A stretch of DNA of 64,000 bases from a bacterium (GCA_035307765.1 DATGHU010000026.1:1-64000); one strand, 5' to 3'. Counted from the stretch's first letter, positions 52,180 to 62,521 are shown. The notes: a model not told the origin generated them from the sequence alone. Program-made: numbers and translations.

Positions 52180-53883
52180 GTGGCCACGACCAAACGCCCC
52201 ACGGGTCCCCCCGACCCCACCCTCGCCGACCCGAGAGGGGACTGGGCGGCCGCCGAACTGAAGGCCGCTCTGGCCCGGGCGCCGGAGCGTCGGGAGCACT
52301 TCGAGACCCTGTCCGGGCTCCCCGTGGAGCGGATCTACGGCCCCGAAGACCTCGCCGGGCTCGACTACGCCGAACGCATCGGGCTTCCCGGGCGCTACCC
52401 GTTCACCCGGGGACCCTACCCGACGATGTACCGGTCCCGACCGTGGACGATGCGCCAGATCGCCGGATTCGGGACCGCCGCCGACACCAATGCCCGGCTC
52501 AAGTACCTGATCGCCCAGGGCCAGACCGGCATCTCGATCGACTTCGACATGCCGACGCTGATGGGTTACGACTCCGACGACCCGCGCGCGCGCGGCGAAG
52601 TGGGCCGGGAAGGCGTCGCGGTCGACACCCTCGACGACCTCGACGGGATCCTCGATGGCATCGACATCGGCGCGATCAGCGTGTCGATGACGATCAACCC
52701 CACGGCGTGGATCCTCTTTTCCATGTACCTCGCGCTCGCCGAGCGGCGCGGGGTTCCGCGGGAGGCACTCTCGGGGACGGTGCAGGCCGACATCCTAAAG
52801 GAATACATCGCCCAAAAGGAATGGCTCTACCCCATTCCGGCGGGGATGCGCATCGTGCGCGACCTGATCATCTACAGCGCGCGCCATCTTTCCCGCTACA
52901 ACCCCATCAACATCAGCGGGTACCATATCCGCGAGGCGGGGGCGACGGCGATTCAAGAAGCCGCCTTTACCCTCGCCAACGGCATCGCCTACGTGGAGGA
53001 AGTGGTCCGCAAGGGGATGGCGGTCGACGAGTTCGCCCCCCGCCTCGCCTTCTACTTCATCGCCGAGCGCGACTTCTTCGAAGAGGTCGCCAAGTTCCGC
53101 GCGGCGAGGCGGATCTGGGCCGCCACGATGCGCGACCGGTTCGGCGCGCGGAACCCGGAGTCGATGCGCCTCCGCTTCCACTGCCAGACGGCCGGGAGCA
53201 GCCTCACCGCCCGAGAACCCCTCAACAACGTCGCCCGCACGGCGCTGCAGGCCCTCTCCGCCGTCCTCGGCGGCGCACAGAGCCTGCACACCAACGGCAT
53301 GGACGAGGCGCTGGCGATCCCTTCGGAACTCGCGATGAAGGTGGCGCTGCGCACGCAGCAGATCATCCTCGACGAAACGGGAACGGCGAACACGATCGAC
53401 CCGCTGGCCGGCAGTTATTATCTGGAGACGCTCACCAACCAGGTGGAAGAGGGCGTGCGCGCCTACATCGCCCGGATCGACGACCTGGGGGGCGCGGTGG
53501 AGGCGGCCGGCCAGAACTTCTTTCAGACCGAGATCGCCGACGCCGCCTACCGCTATCAGCGGCGAAAGGAACACGGAGATCTGACGGTCGTCGGCGTCAA
53601 CAAGCACGTGGACCCCGCCGAGTCTCAGGTCATCCCCTTCGCGCTGCAGGAAGTGGACCCGGGTGCGGAAGCGCGGCAGAAGCAGCGGCTCGCCGCCGTC
53701 CGGGGGCGGCGCGACCCCCAGCGGGTGGCACGATGCCTGGCGGAGCTGACCGCCGTGGCCCGCGGCGACGACAACCTGATCCCGCCCACGATCGATGCGG
53801 TCAAAGCCGACGCCACGGTGGGGGAGATCGTCAACGCCCTGCGGGGCGTGTTCGGGACCTACGTTGAGCACCCGGTCTTTTGA
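52180..53883 (+). CDS. hcmA: 2-hydroxyisobutyryl-CoA mutase large subunit (HcmA-like acyl-CoA mutase)
   Basis: 567 residues from GTG 52180 (GAGGAGG upstream). B12-dependent acyl-CoA mutase TIM barrel without the cobalamin domain, as in ICM and HCM large subunits. The pocket residues separate the subfamilies: methylmalonyl-CoA mutase has Tyr89/Arg207, isobutyryl-CoA mutase Phe80/Gln198, 2-hydroxyisobutyryl-CoA mutase Ile90, Asp117 and Gln208. Here Ile94 ([13 protein letters not shown]), Asp121 ([18 protein letters not shown]) and Gln212 (KEYIAQKEW) fall at a constant +4 offset. It should convert 2-hydroxyisobutyryl-CoA to 3-hydroxybutyryl-CoA. The B12 subunit, CoA ligase and chaperone genes follow. 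Confidence 0.88.
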   Translation: MATTKRPTGPPDPTLADPRGDWAAAELKAALARAPERREHFETLSGLPVERIYGPEDLAGLDYAERIGLPGRYPFTRGPYPTMYRSRPWTMRQIAGFGTAADTNARLKYLIAQGQTGISIDFDMPTLMGYDSDDPRARGEVGREGVAVDTLDDLDGILDGIDIGAISVSMTINPTAWILFSMYLALAERRGVPREALSGTVQADILKEYIAQKEWLYPIPAGMRIVRDLIIYSARHLSRYNPINISGYHIREAGATAIQEAAFTLANGIAYVEEVVRKGMAVDEFAPRLAFYFIAERDFFEEVAKFRAARRIWAATMRDRFGARNPESMRLRFHCQTAGSSLTAREPLNNVARTALQALSAVLGGAQSLHTNGMDEALAIPSELAMKVALRTQQIILDETGTANTIDPLAGSYYLETLTNQVEEGVRAYIARIDDLGGAVEAAGQNFFQTEIADAAYRYQRRKEHGDLTVVGVNKHVDPAESQVIPFALQEVDPGAEARQKQRLAAVRGRRDPQRVARCLAELTAVARGDDNLIPPTIDAVKADATVGEIVNALRGVFGTYVEHPVF

Positions 53884-53914
53884 ACGGACGGATGGCGCCG
53901 CCCCCCGGGGGCCG

Positions 53915-54349
53915 GTGCGCATCCTCATGGCCAAGGTGGGGTTGGACGGCCACGACCGGGGGGTGAAGGTCGTGGCGCGGGCCCTCCGCGACGCGGGCTT
54001 CGAGGTCATCTACACCGGCCTGCACCGCACCCCGGAGGAAGTGGCCCTGGCGGCCGTGCAGGAAGACGTCGACGTGATCGGGGTGAGCATTCTTTCCGGC
54101 GCCCACATGGCGCTGGTGCCGCCGCTCCTCGAACAGCTGAGGGCCGACGACGCCGCGGACATCAAAGTGGTGGTGGGCGGGGTGATCCCGGCCGCCGATC
54201 GCCAGAAGCTGTGCGACCTGGGGGCGGCGGCGGTCTTCGACCAGGACACGGCGACGGATGAGATCGTCAACTGGATCGCTCACGCGCTGCGCCGGCCGGG
54301 CCCCGACATCCCGGCCGGGAGCCCCCGAGCTCCCCGTGGATCAGGATAG
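53915..54349 (+). CDS. hcmB: acyl-CoA mutase small subunit, cobalamin-binding (HcmB-like)
   Basis: 144 residues from GTG 53915; TTG 53864, inside the end of hcmA, would add 17. B12-binding Rossmann-like domain: [20 protein letters not shown] with the DxHxxG motif whose His ligates cobalt, [20 protein letters not shown] and [15 protein letters not shown]. It completes the mutase. It overlaps the ligase gene by 14 bases. Confidence 0.92.
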   Translation: MRILMAKVGLDGHDRGVKVVARALRDAGFEVIYTGLHRTPEEVALAAVQEDVDVIGVSILSGAHMALVPPLLEQLRADDAADIKVVVGGVIPAADRQKLCDLGAAAVFDQDTATDEIVNWIAHALRRPGPDIPAGSPRAPRGSG

Positions 54350-55769
54350 CCGCTGGCCGCCCGTCTACGACGAGCGATTCCTTCCCGACCCGCGGGAGCG
54401 GTACTGGTCCCCGCAGCGGGAGACCATGCCGGCTGGGGACCGGGATGCCTTTGTGCTGCGCCGCCTTCGGGCGATCACCCGCTGGGCGTGGGAGCGATCG
54501 CCCTTTTACCGGGCGAAGTGGACCGCCGCCGGCGTGCATCCGGATGCGCTCCGGACGCTGCCGGACCTGCAGCGCTTCCCGGTGGTGACCAAGGCCGAAC
54601 TCCGCAGGGAACAGAACGAGCACCCCCCGTTCGGTCGGTACCTGTGCATCGACCGCCCGGAGGTGGCGCGGATCCACGGCACGTCGGGAACCACCGGCAG
54701 GCCCACCGCGTTTGCGATCGGGAGAGACGATTGGCGGCGCATCGCGAGCGCCCACGCCCGCATCATGTGGGGGATGGGCCTCCGGCCGGGGGACACCCTC
54801 TTCATCGCGTCGTTTTTCAGCCTCTACATCGGGAGCTGGGGCGCGCTGGTCGGCGGTGAGCGGCTGGGCGCAACCTGCTTCCCGTTCGGGGCGGGGCTCC
54901 CGGGCCAGACGCTGATGGCGTTGCGCTGGCTGCTGGACACGAAACCGACCGGCTTTTACGGGACCCCCTCCTACGCCCTTCACCTGGCAGGGGTGGCGGC
55001 GAGGGAACGGGTCGACCCCCGGGACTTCGGGCTTCGTATCATGTTCTTCTCCGGCGAGCCGGGAGCGGGCATCCCGGCGACCAAACGGACGATCGAGGAC
55101 ACCTTCGGCGCCGCCGCGGTCGACTGCGGCAGCATGGCCGAAATGACGCCGTGGATGAGCAACGCGGAGTGCGAGTACCGGTGCGGGATGCATCTGTGGC
55201 AGGACATCGTCTACTGTGAAGTCTGCGACCCTCAGCGCTTCGAGCCCGTCCCCTTCGGACAGGAGGGCACGCCGGTCTACACGCACCTGGAGCGAACGTC
55301 ACAACCCATGATCCGGCTGGTGTCGGGGGACCTCACGCGGTGGGTGAACGACCCCTGCGAGTGCGGGCGGACGTATCCCCGCCTCCCCCGCGGCATCTAC
55401 GGCCGACTCGACGACATGTGCATCGTGCGCGGCGCCAACATCTACCCCAGCGCGATCGAGGACGTCCTGCGGGCGGTGGAGGGATTCGGCGGAGAGTTCC
55501 AGATGGTGATCAGCCGGGATCGGGCGATGGACGAGCTGATCGTCCGGGTCGAGTACAGCGAGGCCTGGGCCCGGCAGGCGGAAGGAGCGCCCGGCGTCCT
55601 GGAGGCGCTGCGCGAGCGCGCGACGGCACGCCTCAGGTCCGTGATCGGCATCCGGCCGATCGTCAGGCTCGAACCGCCGGGCACCCTGCCCCGCACCGAG
55701 TTCAAGGCCAGGCGGCTCGTCGACAATCGGGCCCTCTACGAGGAAAGCATGCGGTCGCCTAAGCGGTGA
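54336..55769 (+). CDS. AMP-forming acyl-CoA ligase, phenylacetate-CoA ligase (PaaK) family
   Basis: 477 residues from GTG 54336. Adenylation motifs: [20 protein letters not shown] (P-loop), [35 protein letters not shown], the Cys-rich segment [16 protein letters not shown], and [21 protein letters not shown]-terminal Lys in [10 protein letters not shown]. In the 2-hydroxyisobutyrate pathway such a ligase makes 2-hydroxyisobutyryl-CoA for the mutase; that assignment is by context. It ends in a GTGA overlap with the GTPase gene. Confidence 0.88.
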   Translation: MDQDSRWPPVYDERFLPDPRERYWSPQRETMPAGDRDAFVLRRLRAITRWAWERSPFYRAKWTAAGVHPDALRTLPDLQRFPVVTKAELRREQNEHPPFGRYLCIDRPEVARIHGTSGTTGRPTAFAIGRDDWRRIASAHARIMWGMGLRPGDTLFIASFFSLYIGSWGALVGGERLGATCFPFGAGLPGQTLMALRWLLDTKPTGFYGTPSYALHLAGVAARERVDPRDFGLRIMFFSGEPGAGIPATKRTIEDTFGAAAVDCGSMAEMTPWMSNAECEYRCGMHLWQDIVYCEVCDPQRFEPVPFGQEGTPVYTHLERTSQPMIRLVSGDLTRWVNDPCECGRTYPRLPRGIYGRLDDMCIVRGANIYPSAIEDVLRAVEGFGGEFQMVISRDRAMDELIVRVEYSEAWARQAEGAPGVLEALRERATARLRSVIGIRPIVRLEPPGTLPRTEFKARRLVDNRALYEESMRSPKR

Positions 55770-56803
55770 GGAGCGGGTCCGGCCGCCGCCGCGGTCCGTC
55801 GCCGGCCCGAGGGGGCGAACCCCTGTCCCCGGGATCCGTCCCGCCCCGCGCGGCCGATGGGCCGCCGGAGCTGACCATCGATTTCGACAACCGCCGCCAG
55901 CTGGCGCGCCTGGTGACCCGCATCGAGAACGATCCGGCGTCCGCCGCCGCGATCATCCACCGGGTCTGGGACCGCATCGGCGGGGCCCACCGCATCGGGG
56001 TGACGGGCCCTCCCGGGGTGGGCAAGAGCACGCTCGTCGACCACCTGATCGCCATGGCCCGGGCGGCGGGGAGCACGGTGGCGGTGGTGGCGGTCGATCC
56101 CACCAGCCCGTTCAGCGGGGGAGCGATCCTCGGCGACCGGGTCCGCATGCTCCGCCACAGCGGCGACCACGGAGTGTACATCCGCAGTATGGCGGCGCGC
56201 GAGCACCTCGGCGGGCTGGCGGGGTCGACGCGCGATGTCGCGCACCTGCTCGATGCGTTCGGCTTTGGCATCGTGCTGCTTGAGACGGTCGGCGTCGGCC
56301 AGAGCGAGCTGGACATCATGCGCGCGGCCGACACGGTCGTCGTGGTTACCTCGCCGGGGCTGGGCGATTCGATCCAAATGCTCAAAGCCGGGATTCTGGA
56401 AATCGCGGACCTGCTCGTGGTCAACAAGTCCGATCGCCCGGGCGCCAAGGAGGCGGTCCTTCAGCTGCGCGAGCTGCAGCACCTCGCGCGGCGATCGTCC
56501 CCCTGGGAGGTGCCGATCCTCGAGACGGTGGGGAGCGAGGGCACCGGGGTCGAGGAGCTGTGGCGGATGACCCGCCGGCATTGGGAGTACCTCGAGGCCT
56601 CCGGCGAGCTCGCCGTGCGTCGCGCCCGGCGGGCGGAGCGAGAGGTCCTGGACCTGGTGGAACGGGGGTTGGCCGTTCACGTGCGGGCCAAACTCGACGG
56701 CCACTCCGCGCTCGGTCAGATCCTCGACCGGGCGAAGAGCCAGGCGATCGACCCGCACTCGGCGGCCGGCGCGCTCCTCGACCACCTCCTGCGCCACCCG
56801 TAG
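55766..56803 (+). CDS. meaB: MeaB/ArgK-type G-protein chaperone of B12 mutase
   Basis: 345 residues from GTG 55766. GTPase motifs: Walker A GVTGPPGVGKSTLVDHLIAM, VAVDPTSPFSGGAILGDRVR, switch region IVLLETVGVGQSELD and base-specific NKSD. MeaB proteins protect and reload AdoCbl mutases. The N-terminal ~30 residues are Arg/Pro-rich and may not be conserved. Its place in the operon supports mutase function. Confidence 0.93.
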   Translation: MRSGSGRRRGPSPARGGEPLSPGSVPPRAADGPPELTIDFDNRRQLARLVTRIENDPASAAAIIHRVWDRIGGAHRIGVTGPPGVGKSTLVDHLIAMARAAGSTVAVVAVDPTSPFSGGAILGDRVRMLRHSGDHGVYIRSMAAREHLGGLAGSTRDVAHLLDAFGFGIVLLETVGVGQSELDIMRAADTVVVVTSPGLGDSIQMLKAGILEIADLLVVNKSDRPGAKEAVLQLRELQHLARRSSPWEVPILETVGSEGTGVEELWRMTRRHWEYLEASGELAVRRARRAEREVLDLVERGLAVHVRAKLDGHSALGQILDRAKSQAIDPHSAAGALLDHLLRHP

Positions 56804-56853
56804 CGGCAGCAAGAGGAACACGGCGCCGGCGCACCGGCGAAGGTGGGATTCGA

Positions 56854-57801
56854 ATGGTCAGCGATCCACCCCAGGCGGAGGCGGCTCCGGGGGTGCGCAG
56901 CGTCGATCTGTGGGATCGGGGTCTCGCGCACCACACCTCCGGATACCTGATCGACGCGCCGCGCCCCGCGCTGGTGGAGACGGGCCCCGCCCGCAGCACC
57001 CCGGTGTGGCTGCGGGCGCTTCGGGAGCTCGGCATCGCGCCGGAGGATCTCGCCTACATCATTGTCACGCACATTCACCTCGACCACGCCGGCGGCGTCG
57101 GCACCCTGTTGCCACACGCCCCGGCGGCCCGGGTCGTCGTCCACCGCCGCGGCGCACGCCACCTCACCGACCCCGCCCGGCTGGTCGCCGGCGCCCGCGA
57201 GGTGTTTGGCGACAAACTCGAGGCATACTTTGGGCTGCCCGAACCGGTCCCGGAGGCGCGGCTGCTGGTCCCCGAACCCGGGGCCGACCTGGATTTGGGC
57301 GACGGCCACCGGCTGCGCTTCTTCGACGCCCCCGGCCACGCCGGACACCAGCATATGATCCTGGACGCGGGGGCGGGCTGCCTGTTCTCGGGAGACGAAC
57401 TCGGGAGCCGGTTCGTGGATATCGCCGGCGACTACGTGCTCCCCGATACCGCCCCGAACCAGTTCGACCCCGACGCGATGCTGCGCTCGGCGGACCTGCT
57501 GCGCACGCTGCGCCCTGGGGCGGTGCTCTTTTCGCACTTCGGCCGCTACCCGCTCGACGGCGATGCCCTCCGCCGGCGTCTCCACGACCAGGTGGGCGCA
57601 TTCGTCGCGCTGGGGACCTCCGGCATCCAGCCCCCGACATGGGAGCACGTCTACCCGCGCCTGGTCGAGCACGTCCGGCGCGATCTGGCGGCACGGGGCG
57701 TGGCCTGGACCGCCGCGGTCGAGCAGGCGCTGGCCGACCACCTGGAAGTCTCCGCGCAGGGCATCATCGATCACCGCCGCCGACACCCGCCGACCGGGTG
57801 A
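56854..57801 (+). CDS. MBL-fold metallo-hydrolase
   Basis: 315 residues from ATG 56854 (AGGTGGG). Metallo-beta-lactamase fold with metal motif VTHIHLDHAGGVGTLLPH, then DAPGHAGHQHMILDAGAG, LFSGDELGSRF and SHFGRYPLDGDAL. A helical C-terminal extension resembles glyoxalase-II-like or lactonase-like members. Function in the mutase operon unknown; thioester hydrolysis is possible. Confidence 0.88.
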   Translation: MVSDPPQAEAAPGVRSVDLWDRGLAHHTSGYLIDAPRPALVETGPARSTPVWLRALRELGIAPEDLAYIIVTHIHLDHAGGVGTLLPHAPAARVVVHRRGARHLTDPARLVAGAREVFGDKLEAYFGLPEPVPEARLLVPEPGADLDLGDGHRLRFFDAPGHAGHQHMILDAGAGCLFSGDELGSRFVDIAGDYVLPDTAPNQFDPDAMLRSADLLRTLRPGAVLFSHFGRYPLDGDALRRRLHDQVGAFVALGTSGIQPPTWEHVYPRLVEHVRRDLAARGVAWTAAVEQALADHLEVSAQGIIDHRRRHPPTG

Positions 57802-57826
57802 CGGGCGTCCGGCGCGCGCCTACGCC

Positions 57827-58870
57827 TCAGAGCGTCCAGTACTCGCCGACGATCCTCCGCACCGCGCGCGCGCGGGCCTGGGCCACGCTAAACGGCACCT
57901 CGCGCACCTCGGCTCCCGCTTCCGCCGCGCGGGCATCGATCCCGGTGAACCCCTCCAGCGTCGCGGCAACGGAGTAGGCGAGCGCACTCAGGTCGTAGCC
58001 GCCCTCGAGCATCAGCGCGATCGGCGTCGCCGGAGCGGCCTCGCGCACCGACCGCGCCAGCCGGCCGAACCCGCGGGCGGTCATGACCATTCCTCCCAAC
58101 GGGTCGGCGTGATGCGCGTCGTAGCCGGCGGAGACCACGATCAACGGCGGCGCCACGGCGTGGAGCAGCGGGATCACCACCTCCTCGAACAGGTGCTGGT
58201 ACCCGCCGTCGCCGATCCCCGCGGGGAGGGGGATGTTGATCGTGGTGCCCTCCCCCGGCCCCTCGCCCATTTCCTCCAGCCCCCCCGTCCCCGGATACCA
58301 GGCCTCCTGATGAAGCGAACAGCAGACGACGGCCGGATCGCGGTAGAAGATCTCCTGCGTCCCGTTGCCGTGATGCACGTCCCAGTCCAGGATGAAGACG
58401 CGGGCCAGGCCGTGCGCGTCGAGCGCGTGGCGGGCCGCGAGCGCCGCGTTGTTGAAGATGCAGAAGCCCCGTCCCTCGCCGGGCCCGGCATGGTGGCCGG
58501 GCGGCCGGACCAGCGCGGCCGCCACCCCCGACTCGCGGCGGATCACCGTGTCCACGGCCAGCAACGCCCCTCCGGCGGCCCGCCGCGCCGCGCCATCGGA
58601 GGCCGGCGCGACCGGGGTGTCGGGATCGAGGGAACCGCCGCCGGCGGCGGCCAAGTCGTGGACCCGCCGGATGTACGCCCGCGTGTGCACGCGTGCCAGT
58701 GTATCCTCGTCGACCGGCTCGGGGGTCGGATGCTCGCACGCCTCCCAGAGCGGCGTCCGCCGGAGGAGGGATTCGATCGCGGCCACGCGCTCCGGCCGCT
58801 CCGGGTGACCGGGGAAGGTGAGGTGCCTGCGGTAGTCGGGGTGCGTGATCAGCACGGGGGGCTCGGTCAC
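57827..58870 (-). CDS. histone deacetylase family protein (acetoin-utilisation AcuC-like)
   Basis: 347 residues from GTG 58870, overlapping the rpe stop as GTGA. Zinc and catalytic motifs: LVRPPGHHAGPGEGRGFCIF, VFILDWDVHHGNGTQEIF, VSAGYDAHHADPLGGM and LMLEGGYDLSALAYSV. Removes acyl groups from lysines or polyamines. Last gene of the rlmN-pknB-rpe run. Confidence 0.93.
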   Translation of the reverse strand: MTEPPVLITHPDYRRHLTFPGHPERPERVAAIESLLRRTPLWEACEHPTPEPVDEDTLARVHTRAYIRRVHDLAAAGGGSLDPDTPVAPASDGAARRAAGGALLAVDTVIRRESGVAAALVRPPGHHAGPGEGRGFCIFNNAALAARHALDAHGLARVFILDWDVHHGNGTQEIFYRDPAVVCCSLHQEAWYPGTGGLEEMGEGPGEGTTINIPLPAGIGDGGYQHLFEEVVIPLLHAVAPPLIVVSAGYDAHHADPLGGMVMTARGFGRLARSVREAAPATPIALMLEGGYDLSALAYSVAATLEGFTGIDARAAEAGAEVREVPFSVAQARARAVRRIVGEYWTL

Positions 58871-59538
58871 GGTCGCCGCCCACCCCGGCCGCCCGCGCGG
58901 CGCAGTCGGGCCATCGCCGCCTCGATCCCATCGGGGGCGCCAAACACCGCCGTCCCGCAGACGAGCACGGAGGCCCCGGCCTCCAACGCCGCCGGGGCGG
59001 TCTCGGCCGTGATCCCGCCGTCCACGGCGATCTCGAAGTCGAGCCCGCGCGCCCGCCGTCCCTCGGCGAGGTCGCGGATCTTCGCCACCATCTCGGGGAT
59101 GAACGGCTGCCCGCCGCTGCCGGGCTCGACGGTCATGACCAGCACCGCGGCCACTTCCGGCAGGACCCACTCCACGGCGTCGAGCGGGGTGGCGGGATTG
59201 AGGGCCACCGCCGGCAGCACGCCGGACGCGCGGATCTGGCGGAGCGTCTGGTAGAGGTGCACGGCGGCCTCGACGTGCACGGCGATCGAGGCCGCCCCCG
59301 CCTCCGCAAACGCCTGCACCTGGCGCTCGGGCTCGACCACCATCAAGTGCACGTCGAGCGGCAGCGCGGTGGCGCGCCGGATGCTGCGGGTGACGCCCGG
59401 GCCCATCGTGATCTCGGGAACGAACCGGCCGTCCATTACGTCGATGTGAATCCGGTCCGCGCCGGCGCGTTCGACGGCGCGCACCTGCTCGGCCAGCCGG
59501 CCGAAATCCGCCGCCAGAATCGACGGGGCGATCACCAC
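58867..59538 (-). CDS. rpe: ribulose-phosphate 3-epimerase
   Basis: 223 residues from GTG 59538. Motifs: IAPSILAADFGRLAEQVRAV, RIHIDVMDGRFVPEITMGP, LDVHLMVVEP, VMTVEPGSGGQPFIPEMVAK and FEIAVDGGITAETAPAALEA. Metal-dependent pentose-phosphate epimerase. Twenty bases follow pknB. Confidence 0.96.
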   Translation of the reverse strand: MVIAPSILAADFGRLAEQVRAVERAGADRIHIDVMDGRFVPEITMGPGVTRSIRRATALPLDVHLMVVEPERQVQAFAEAGAASIAVHVEAAVHLYQTLRQIRASGVLPAVALNPATPLDAVEWVLPEVAAVLVMTVEPGSGGQPFIPEMVAKIRDLAEGRRARGLDFEIAVDGGITAETAPAALEAGASVLVCGTAVFGAPDGIEAAMARLRRAGGRGGRRP

Positions 59539-59558
59539 CTCGCCGGGGCCTCGCGGGG

Positions 59559-61466
59559 TCAGGGCCGGATCTCCTGGATGAGTCGATTGTCGATGTAGAC
59601 CTGCACGATCGTGAAGCCGGAGCCGCTCACCACCGTGTTGATCGTGTCCCCCGGGGCGTGCACCTTCTCGTACACCGTGCGCACGCCCTGCCCGTCGATC
59701 ACCATGATCCGCACCCGCTGCTGCGCCGCGCCCCCGGGCACGATCAAGGTGACCCGCGCCTGCTTCTTGTTTGGATCGCCGGGCGTCGCCGGGGCGATCG
59801 GGGTGCCGGTGACGATCGGCTGCGGCGGCGGGCTGCCGGGCCCGGGAGCGGCGGCGACCGCCACGACGACCGCATCCCCGTGCCGGATCTGGGTCCCGGC
59901 GCGCGGGGTCATCGTCACGACCTGCCCGGGCGGCACATCGCCGCGTTGCACCTGGGTGACCTGCCGCAGCGTCACGCCCAGGTCCGCCAGCAGCCGGCGG
60001 GCGTCGTCCAAGGACCGCCCGACCAGGTCCGGCAGGACCAGGGTCTCGGGCCCCTTGTTCACCCGCAGGTAGACGGACGTGCCCCGCTCCAGCGAGGCGC
60101 CGGGTGCCGGATCTTGAGAGATCACGACCCCGGGCGGCAGGGTGTCATCATACGCGTCGCGCACCTCGCCCACGGCAAGGCGGGCCTGTTCGATCGCGAA
60201 CCGGGCATCGGTCAGCGACCGACGGCGGATGTCCGGGACGGTGACCATCTGCGGTCCCAGGCTGGTGGTGACGCCGATCGTCCGGTCCACCTTCACCATT
60301 TTCCCCGGCGGCTGGTCCTGGCCGAGCACGAACCCAGTGGGCACGGTGCGGCTGTAGCTTTGCTGGATCACCTGGACCCCCAGCCGGTCCTTCCGCGCCT
60401 GGCTCTGCGCGTCGCCGAGGCTCCGGCCCCTCAGATCGGGGACGGTCACCTCCGGCACGTTCAGGTACGCGTTCAAAGCCTGCAGGCCGTACGAGCCCCC
60501 GATGAAGAGGGCGAGGAGCGCCACGGCGACGCCGAGGAGAGGAGCGAGGAGTGGGGAGATCCGCACGGCCCGGCCGTCCCCGCCGCGCCCCGCCTTCCCC
60601 GCGATGATCATCGTCTCCTCGACATCGGGGGTCGGCTCCTCGCGCCACACCGCGGTCTCTCCCATCAGGTCGCCGCGCATCTGGTCGGCCGATCGATACC
60701 GATCCTGGGGATTCTTGGCCAGGGCCTTCAGGATGATCCGCTCGACCTCTCGGCTGAGCGGGACGCCGTCGTCGCGGCGGGGGGTGGGGGGAAACTCGTG
60801 CACGTGCTTGAGCGCGATGGTGATCGGGCTGTCGCCGTCGAACGGCAGGTGACCCGTCACCACCTCGTACAGCACCACGCCGAGGGAGTAGAGATCGGCG
60901 CTGCTTCCCACCGCCAGCCCCCGAGCCTGCTCGGGCGAGAGGTATTGGACGGAGCCCAGGACCGTCCCCGTTTCCGTGATGTCCGATGAGGCCAGGGCGC
61001 GGGCGATGCCGAAATCCGTCACCTTCACCCGGCCGTCGCGGTTGAGAAGGATGTTCTGAGGTTTGACGTCGCGGTGGACGATGCCGACCCCGTGCGCAAA
61101 CGCCAGGGCCTCACAGACCTGCACCCCGATCTCGCGGGCGCGCGCCTCGGTGAGGGCGCCGACCCGCCGGAGCAGGGTCTTGAGGTCCTCGCCCTCGACG
61201 AACTCCATCACGATGAAATGGACGTGGCCGTCCCGACCGTAATCGTAGACCTGGACCATGTGCGGATGCGACAGGCGGGCGACGGCCTGGGCCTCGCGCT
61301 CGAACCGGGCGACGAATTCCGTGTCGTGCGCGTACTGCTCACGCAGCACTTTGATCGCCACCTGCCGGTCGTCGGACAGCCGCCGGCCGAGGTAGACCAG
61401 GGCCATCCCGCCCTCGCTGAGCGGGCCCGTGACCGCGTACCGACCGTCGAGGATCCGGCCGATCAT
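59559..61466 (-). CDS. pknB: Ser/Thr protein kinase with PASTA domains (PknB/PrkC-like)
   Basis: 635 residues; ATG 61466 overlaps the phosphatase stop as ATGA. Kinase domain 1-265: DGRYAVTGPLSEGGMALVYL, catalytic VHRDVKPQNILLN, VTDFGIARA, activation loop TETGTVLGSVQYLSPEQARG. One membrane helix near 320-345 (LLGVAVALLALFIGG). Then three PASTA domains (VTVPDLRGRSLGDAQSQARK, VTVPDIRRRSLTDARFAIEQ, LVLPDLVGRSLDDARRLLAD) and a C-terminal domain with Pro-rich linker. Senses peptidoglycan fragments and phosphorylates division and wall proteins, opposed by the PP2C phosphatase. Confidence 0.96.
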   Translation of the reverse strand: MIGRILDGRYAVTGPLSEGGMALVYLGRRLSDDRQVAIKVLREQYAHDTEFVARFEREAQAVARLSHPHMVQVYDYGRDGHVHFIVMEFVEGEDLKTLLRRVGALTEARAREIGVQVCEALAFAHGVGIVHRDVKPQNILLNRDGRVKVTDFGIARALASSDITETGTVLGSVQYLSPEQARGLAVGSSADLYSLGVVLYEVVTGHLPFDGDSPITIALKHVHEFPPTPRRDDGVPLSREVERIILKALAKNPQDRYRSADQMRGDLMGETAVWREEPTPDVEETMIIAGKAGRGGDGRAVRISPLLAPLLGVAVALLALFIGGSYGLQALNAYLNVPEVTVPDLRGRSLGDAQSQARKDRLGVQVIQQSYSRTVPTGFVLGQDQPPGKMVKVDRTIGVTTSLGPQMVTVPDIRRRSLTDARFAIEQARLAVGEVRDAYDDTLPPGVVISQDPAPGASLERGTSVYLRVNKGPETLVLPDLVGRSLDDARRLLADLGVTLRQVTQVQRGDVPPGQVVTMTPRAGTQIRHGDAVVVAVAAAPGPGSPPPQPIVTGTPIAPATPGDPNKKQARVTLIVPGGAAQQRVRIMVIDGQGVRTVYEKVHAPGDTINTVVSGSGFTIVQVYIDNRLIQEIRP

Positions 61467-62521
61467 GGCCGGCGCGTGAGCAGGTCGTGCAGCATGCCCT
61501 CCGCCTCCTCTGCGCTCGCCGCCGGAATCCCTCGGATCAGGCGGCCCCGATCGGCGGGTCCGAGCCGGGCGACCGGGATCTCGGTCACCTTGACGACGCC
61601 CGAGAGCGGCACGCCGAGGACGCGCGCCGGTACCCCGCGCATCACGACCACCGTTCCGCCGCGGATCCCGAGGAAGTACGCATGCTCCAGTCGATACGCG
61701 CCGACACCCGCGGCAAGCAGCCCGGCGAGCACCAGCGGGCGCAGGATGCGGGCGGCGCGGCCGATCCACCGCGGCGCCAGGCGGATCACGACCGCGGAGG
61801 CATTGTCGAATCCTCCCCGGGCGTTCGCCAACCCCACCAGGACGCTGCTGGCTTCGTCGGCGTGCGGCCCCGCGTGCACCACCGCGCCGATCTCCTCCGG
61901 ACGCACGGCGGTATGGAGGCCGTCGGTCGCCAGCACCAGCACATCGCCCGCCCGGAGCGGCTCGACCCGCACGTCGATCTCGACCCGCTCGGCGCTCCCG
62001 AGCGCCCGCGTCAGCACGTGCCGGTGGGTGTGCGTCTCGACCTCGGCCGGAGCGACCTCGCCGCGGCGGGCGAGCTCGGAGGCGAGGGAGTGATCGATGG
62101 TGAGCTGTCGCACCTCATGCGCGCGAAGCAGATAGGCGCGGCTGTCACCGACGTGAGCCACGATTCCCGCGTTCCCATCGATCACCAGCGCCGTGCAGGT
62201 CGTGGCCATGCCGGTGAGGCCCTCGGATTCGGCCCGGGCCCGGATGAGCTCGTTGGCGCGCCGAAACGCGTAGGACAGCGCGTCCTGCGCCGGCACGCCT
62301 CGGGCCAGCCGCGCCGGCACCTCCGCGGCCAGGGTGTCCACGGCGAGGGTGCTGGCGAGGTCCCCCCCCACGTGCCCGCCGAGCCCGTCGGCGACCGCGA
62401 ACAGCGCCCTCCCCCCGCCGGTGTCCTCGAGCCGGAGGACGCGGTCCTCGTTGACCTCCCGCACCCGGCCGGTGTCGCTCCGCGCCCCGGCGCGGGCGGC
62501 CAGCCCGCCGATCGGCGTCAT
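61463..62521 (-). CDS. PP2C-family Ser/Thr phosphatase (Stp/PrpC-like) with C-terminal membrane helix
   Basis: 352 residues; ATG 62521 overlaps the FHA gene as ATGA. Metal-binding motifs: DTGRVREVNEDRVL, VADGLGGHVGGDLASTLAVD, HVGDSRAYLLRAHEVRQLT, ATDGLHTAV and GFDNASAVVIRL. After residue ~245 a membrane helix (ILRPLVLAGLLAAGVGAYRL) and a soluble tail are added, unusual for PrpC enzymes of ~240 residues. Counteracts PknB. Confidence 0.93.
   Translation of the reverse strand: MTPIGGLAARAGARSDTGRVREVNEDRVLRLEDTGGGRALFAVADGLGGHVGGDLASTLAVDTLAAEVPARLARGVPAQDALSYAFRRANELIRARAESEGLTGMATTCTALVIDGNAGIVAHVGDSRAYLLRAHEVRQLTIDHSLASELARRGEVAPAEVETHTHRHVLTRALGSAERVEIDVRVEPLRAGDVLVLATDGLHTAVRPEEIGAVVHAGPHADEASSVLVGLANARGGFDNASAVVIRLAPRWIGRAARILRPLVLAGLLAAGVGAYRLEHAYFLGIRGGTVVVMRGVPARVLGVPLSGVVKVTEIPVARLGPADRGRLIRGIPAASAEEAEGMLHDLLTRRP

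Noticed and set aside
52173-53867. Long plus-strand open frame (about 560 codons) overlapping the mutase gene
   Set aside because: Arg/Pro/Gly-rich product with no family features; it is the out-of-frame shadow of the mutase gene, caused by high GC.
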